Positions 5,229 through 6,077 of a stretch of DNA of 6,077 nt are shown piece by piece. Origin of the DNA: an uncultured Erysipelotrichales bacterium (GTDB lineage Bacteria > Bacillota_I > Bacilli_A > Erysipelotrichales > Coprobacillaceae). Under the pieces are notes generated by a model, which had not been told where the DNA came from, ran no database searches, and was given only the letters and a program-made list of their open reading frames with translations. The stretch is taken from NCBI GenBank assembly GCA_910586805.1, contig CAJUJC010000102.1:1-6077 (forward strand), in the 5' to 3' direction. Position 1 is the stretch's first letter. Every line of letters begins with the position of its first letter. The translations under genes and the position numbers were made by a program.

Positions 5229-5888
5229 ATGCGTTTAAGAAATAACCCAAAAGCAAATGAAATTTTAGAAAATCACAAAGAGTTTGTTGTATTAAATACA
5301 AAAAAGTATAAAGGGCGTTGGAAAGACGTTTTTTCTAACAATAATCCTATCTACATAGAAATTGGCATGGGGAAGGGAGATTTTATTATTGAAAATGCTT
5401 CACGATATCCTCATATTAATTTTATTGGTATTGAAAAATTTCCTAGTGTTTTAGTGGGAGCAGTAAAAAAATATGATGAAGTTGGACAGTTAGATAATTT
5501 AAAATTCATGAAAGAAGATGCAATATTTTTAAATGAGGTGTTTGAAGATAACGAGGTTGATTGTATTTACTTAAATTTTAGTGATCCATGGCCAAAGAAA
5601 AAGCATGCGAAAAGACGCTTGACATCACATACATTTTTACCAGTCTATGAAAAGATTTTGAAAAAGCAAGGTGAATTAATTTTAAAAACTGATAATCGTA
5701 CATTATTTGAATTTTCTTTAATATCATTTCAGCAATTTGGTATGAATTTTCAAGATGTATGTTTAGATTTACATCACAGTGATGGTTATGAAGACAATAT
5801 TCAAACTGAGTATGAAAGAAAGTTTTCACCATATGGTCCAATTTATAGGATTGTAACAACATTTAAAGGAGAAAATAAAAATGGATGA
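5229..5888 (+). CDS. trmB: tRNA (guanine-N7-)-methyltransferase
   Basis: TrmB uses S-adenosylmethionine to form 7-methylguanosine at position 46 in the variable loop of many tRNAs. The 219-aa product has the usual bacterial length and a Rossmann-like methyltransferase fold. Visible motifs are the family start MRLRNNP, the SAM-binding IEIGMGKGDF (43-52), the acidic FIGIEK end of the second strand (65-70), the family signature LNFSDPWPKKKHAKRRL (115-131) containing the catalytic-site aspartate D119, LKTDN (152-156), and TEYERKF (193-199), which contacts cofactor and substrate. All conserved residues I look for are present. The start at 5229 rather than 5220 follows from the family N-terminus and from ribosome-binding-site spacing. 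The last 8 nt overlap the start of the next gene in another frame, which suggests translational coupling. Confidence 0.95.
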   Translation: MRLRNNPKANEILENHKEFVVLNTKKYKGRWKDVFSNNNPIYIEIGMGKGDFIIENASRYPHINFIGIEKFPSVLVGAVKKYDEVGQLDNLKFMKEDAIFLNEVFEDNEVDCIYLNFSDPWPKKKHAKRRLTSHTFLPVYEKILKKQGELILKTDNRTLFEFSLISFQQFGMNFQDVCLDLHHSDGYEDNIQTEYERKFSPYGPIYRIVTTFKGENKNG

Positions 5889-6077
5889 ACTATTAAGAAT
5901 AAAAACATTGGAAGATTATGAAAAAGCTATACAAGGTCATTCTATGTTGGTTTTTTCAACAACATGGTGTCCTGATTGTCACTTTTTAAAAACATTTATC
6001 AATGATTTGGTTGCTAAAAATACTGAATGGACTTTCTATTATGTAGATAGAGATGAAATGGTTGATTTGTGTATTGA
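5881..6077 (+). CDS. Thioredoxin-like protein with WCPDC motif (3' end outside window)
   Basis: The first 65 codons of a thioredoxin-fold protein are present; the rest lies beyond the window. The pattern is typical: a short N-terminal helix (about 9-18), a hydrophobic strand MLVFSTTWCPDC (22-33) ending in the redox pair C30 and C33, a helix (about 34-45), and the next strand TFYYVDRDE (51-59). The CPDC active site differs from the CGPC of classical thioredoxin and is seen in small cytoplasmic thioredoxin-like proteins of the YtpP type, so a thiol-disulfide exchange role is likely but the partner is unknown. No signal peptide or membrane segment is seen. The ATG at 5881 overlaps the end of trmB by 8 nt and is preceded at 9 nt by AAGGAG (5866-5871), inside trmB. 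A further cysteine (C64) lies near the window end. The cis-proline region cannot be checked. Confidence 0.85.
   Translation, partial: MDELLRIKTLEDYEKAIQGHSMLVFSTTWCPDCHFLKTFINDLVAKNTEWTFYYVDRDEMVDLCI

Noticed and set aside
5578..5862. Minus-strand open frame of 94 aa inside trmB
   Set aside because: It lies wholly antisense to the well-conserved C-terminal half of trmB and has no recognisable protein pattern.

Overview
The window is a stretch of chromosome from a low-GC Gram-positive bacterium. All supported genes lie on the + strand, the base composition is strongly A+T-rich, and most genes have a Bacillus-type AGGAGG ribosome binding site. The gene content (infB-rbfA, nagA, a LacX-type epimerase, Cse60-like and DUF1540 small proteins, a lipoprotein, rsuA, trmB, a thioredoxin-like protein) fits the Firmicutes. 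An Erysipelotrichia/Coprobacillus-like gut lineage is my best guess, but that is inference from composition and gene mix, not a database match.

Layout: (1) 1-1366 is the end of a translation operon: the 3' part of infB (initiation factor IF-2), then rbfA (ribosome maturation), then a strong intrinsic terminator. (2) 1367-3561 is an amino-sugar/sugar unit with its own promoter: nagA (GlcNAc-6-phosphate deacetylase) and, 14 nt downstream, a LacX-type aldose 1-epimerase-like protein. (3) 3561-3983 holds two very small genes, a 56-aa Cse60-like protein and a 49-aa cysteine-rich DUF1540 protein. They start from a sigma-A-like promoter placed so close to the first ATG that the mRNA would be leaderless or nearly so, and they end at a terminator that overlaps the DUF1540 stop codon. 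(4) 3983-5184 starts with an extended -10 element directly at the end of that terminator and encodes an unrecognised small lipoprotein whose 3' end overlaps rsuA (16S rRNA pseudouridine synthase). (5) 5187-6077 carries trmB (tRNA m7G46 methyltransferase), overlapping by 8 nt a thioredoxin-like gene with a WCPDC motif that runs off the window.

Taken together the window is mostly translation and RNA-modification housekeeping (infB, rbfA, rsuA, trmB), interrupted by a sugar-catabolic pair and by a small accessory block. No mobile element, CRISPR array, tRNA or rRNA was seen. I found no complex undescribed system. The least explained part is 3561-4490: a near-leaderless small-gene pair, a DUF1540 protein with extra cysteines, and the unknown lipoprotein coupled to rsuA. 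The longest stretch without a gene is 236 bases (1302-1537), which holds a terminator, a palindrome and the nagA promoter.
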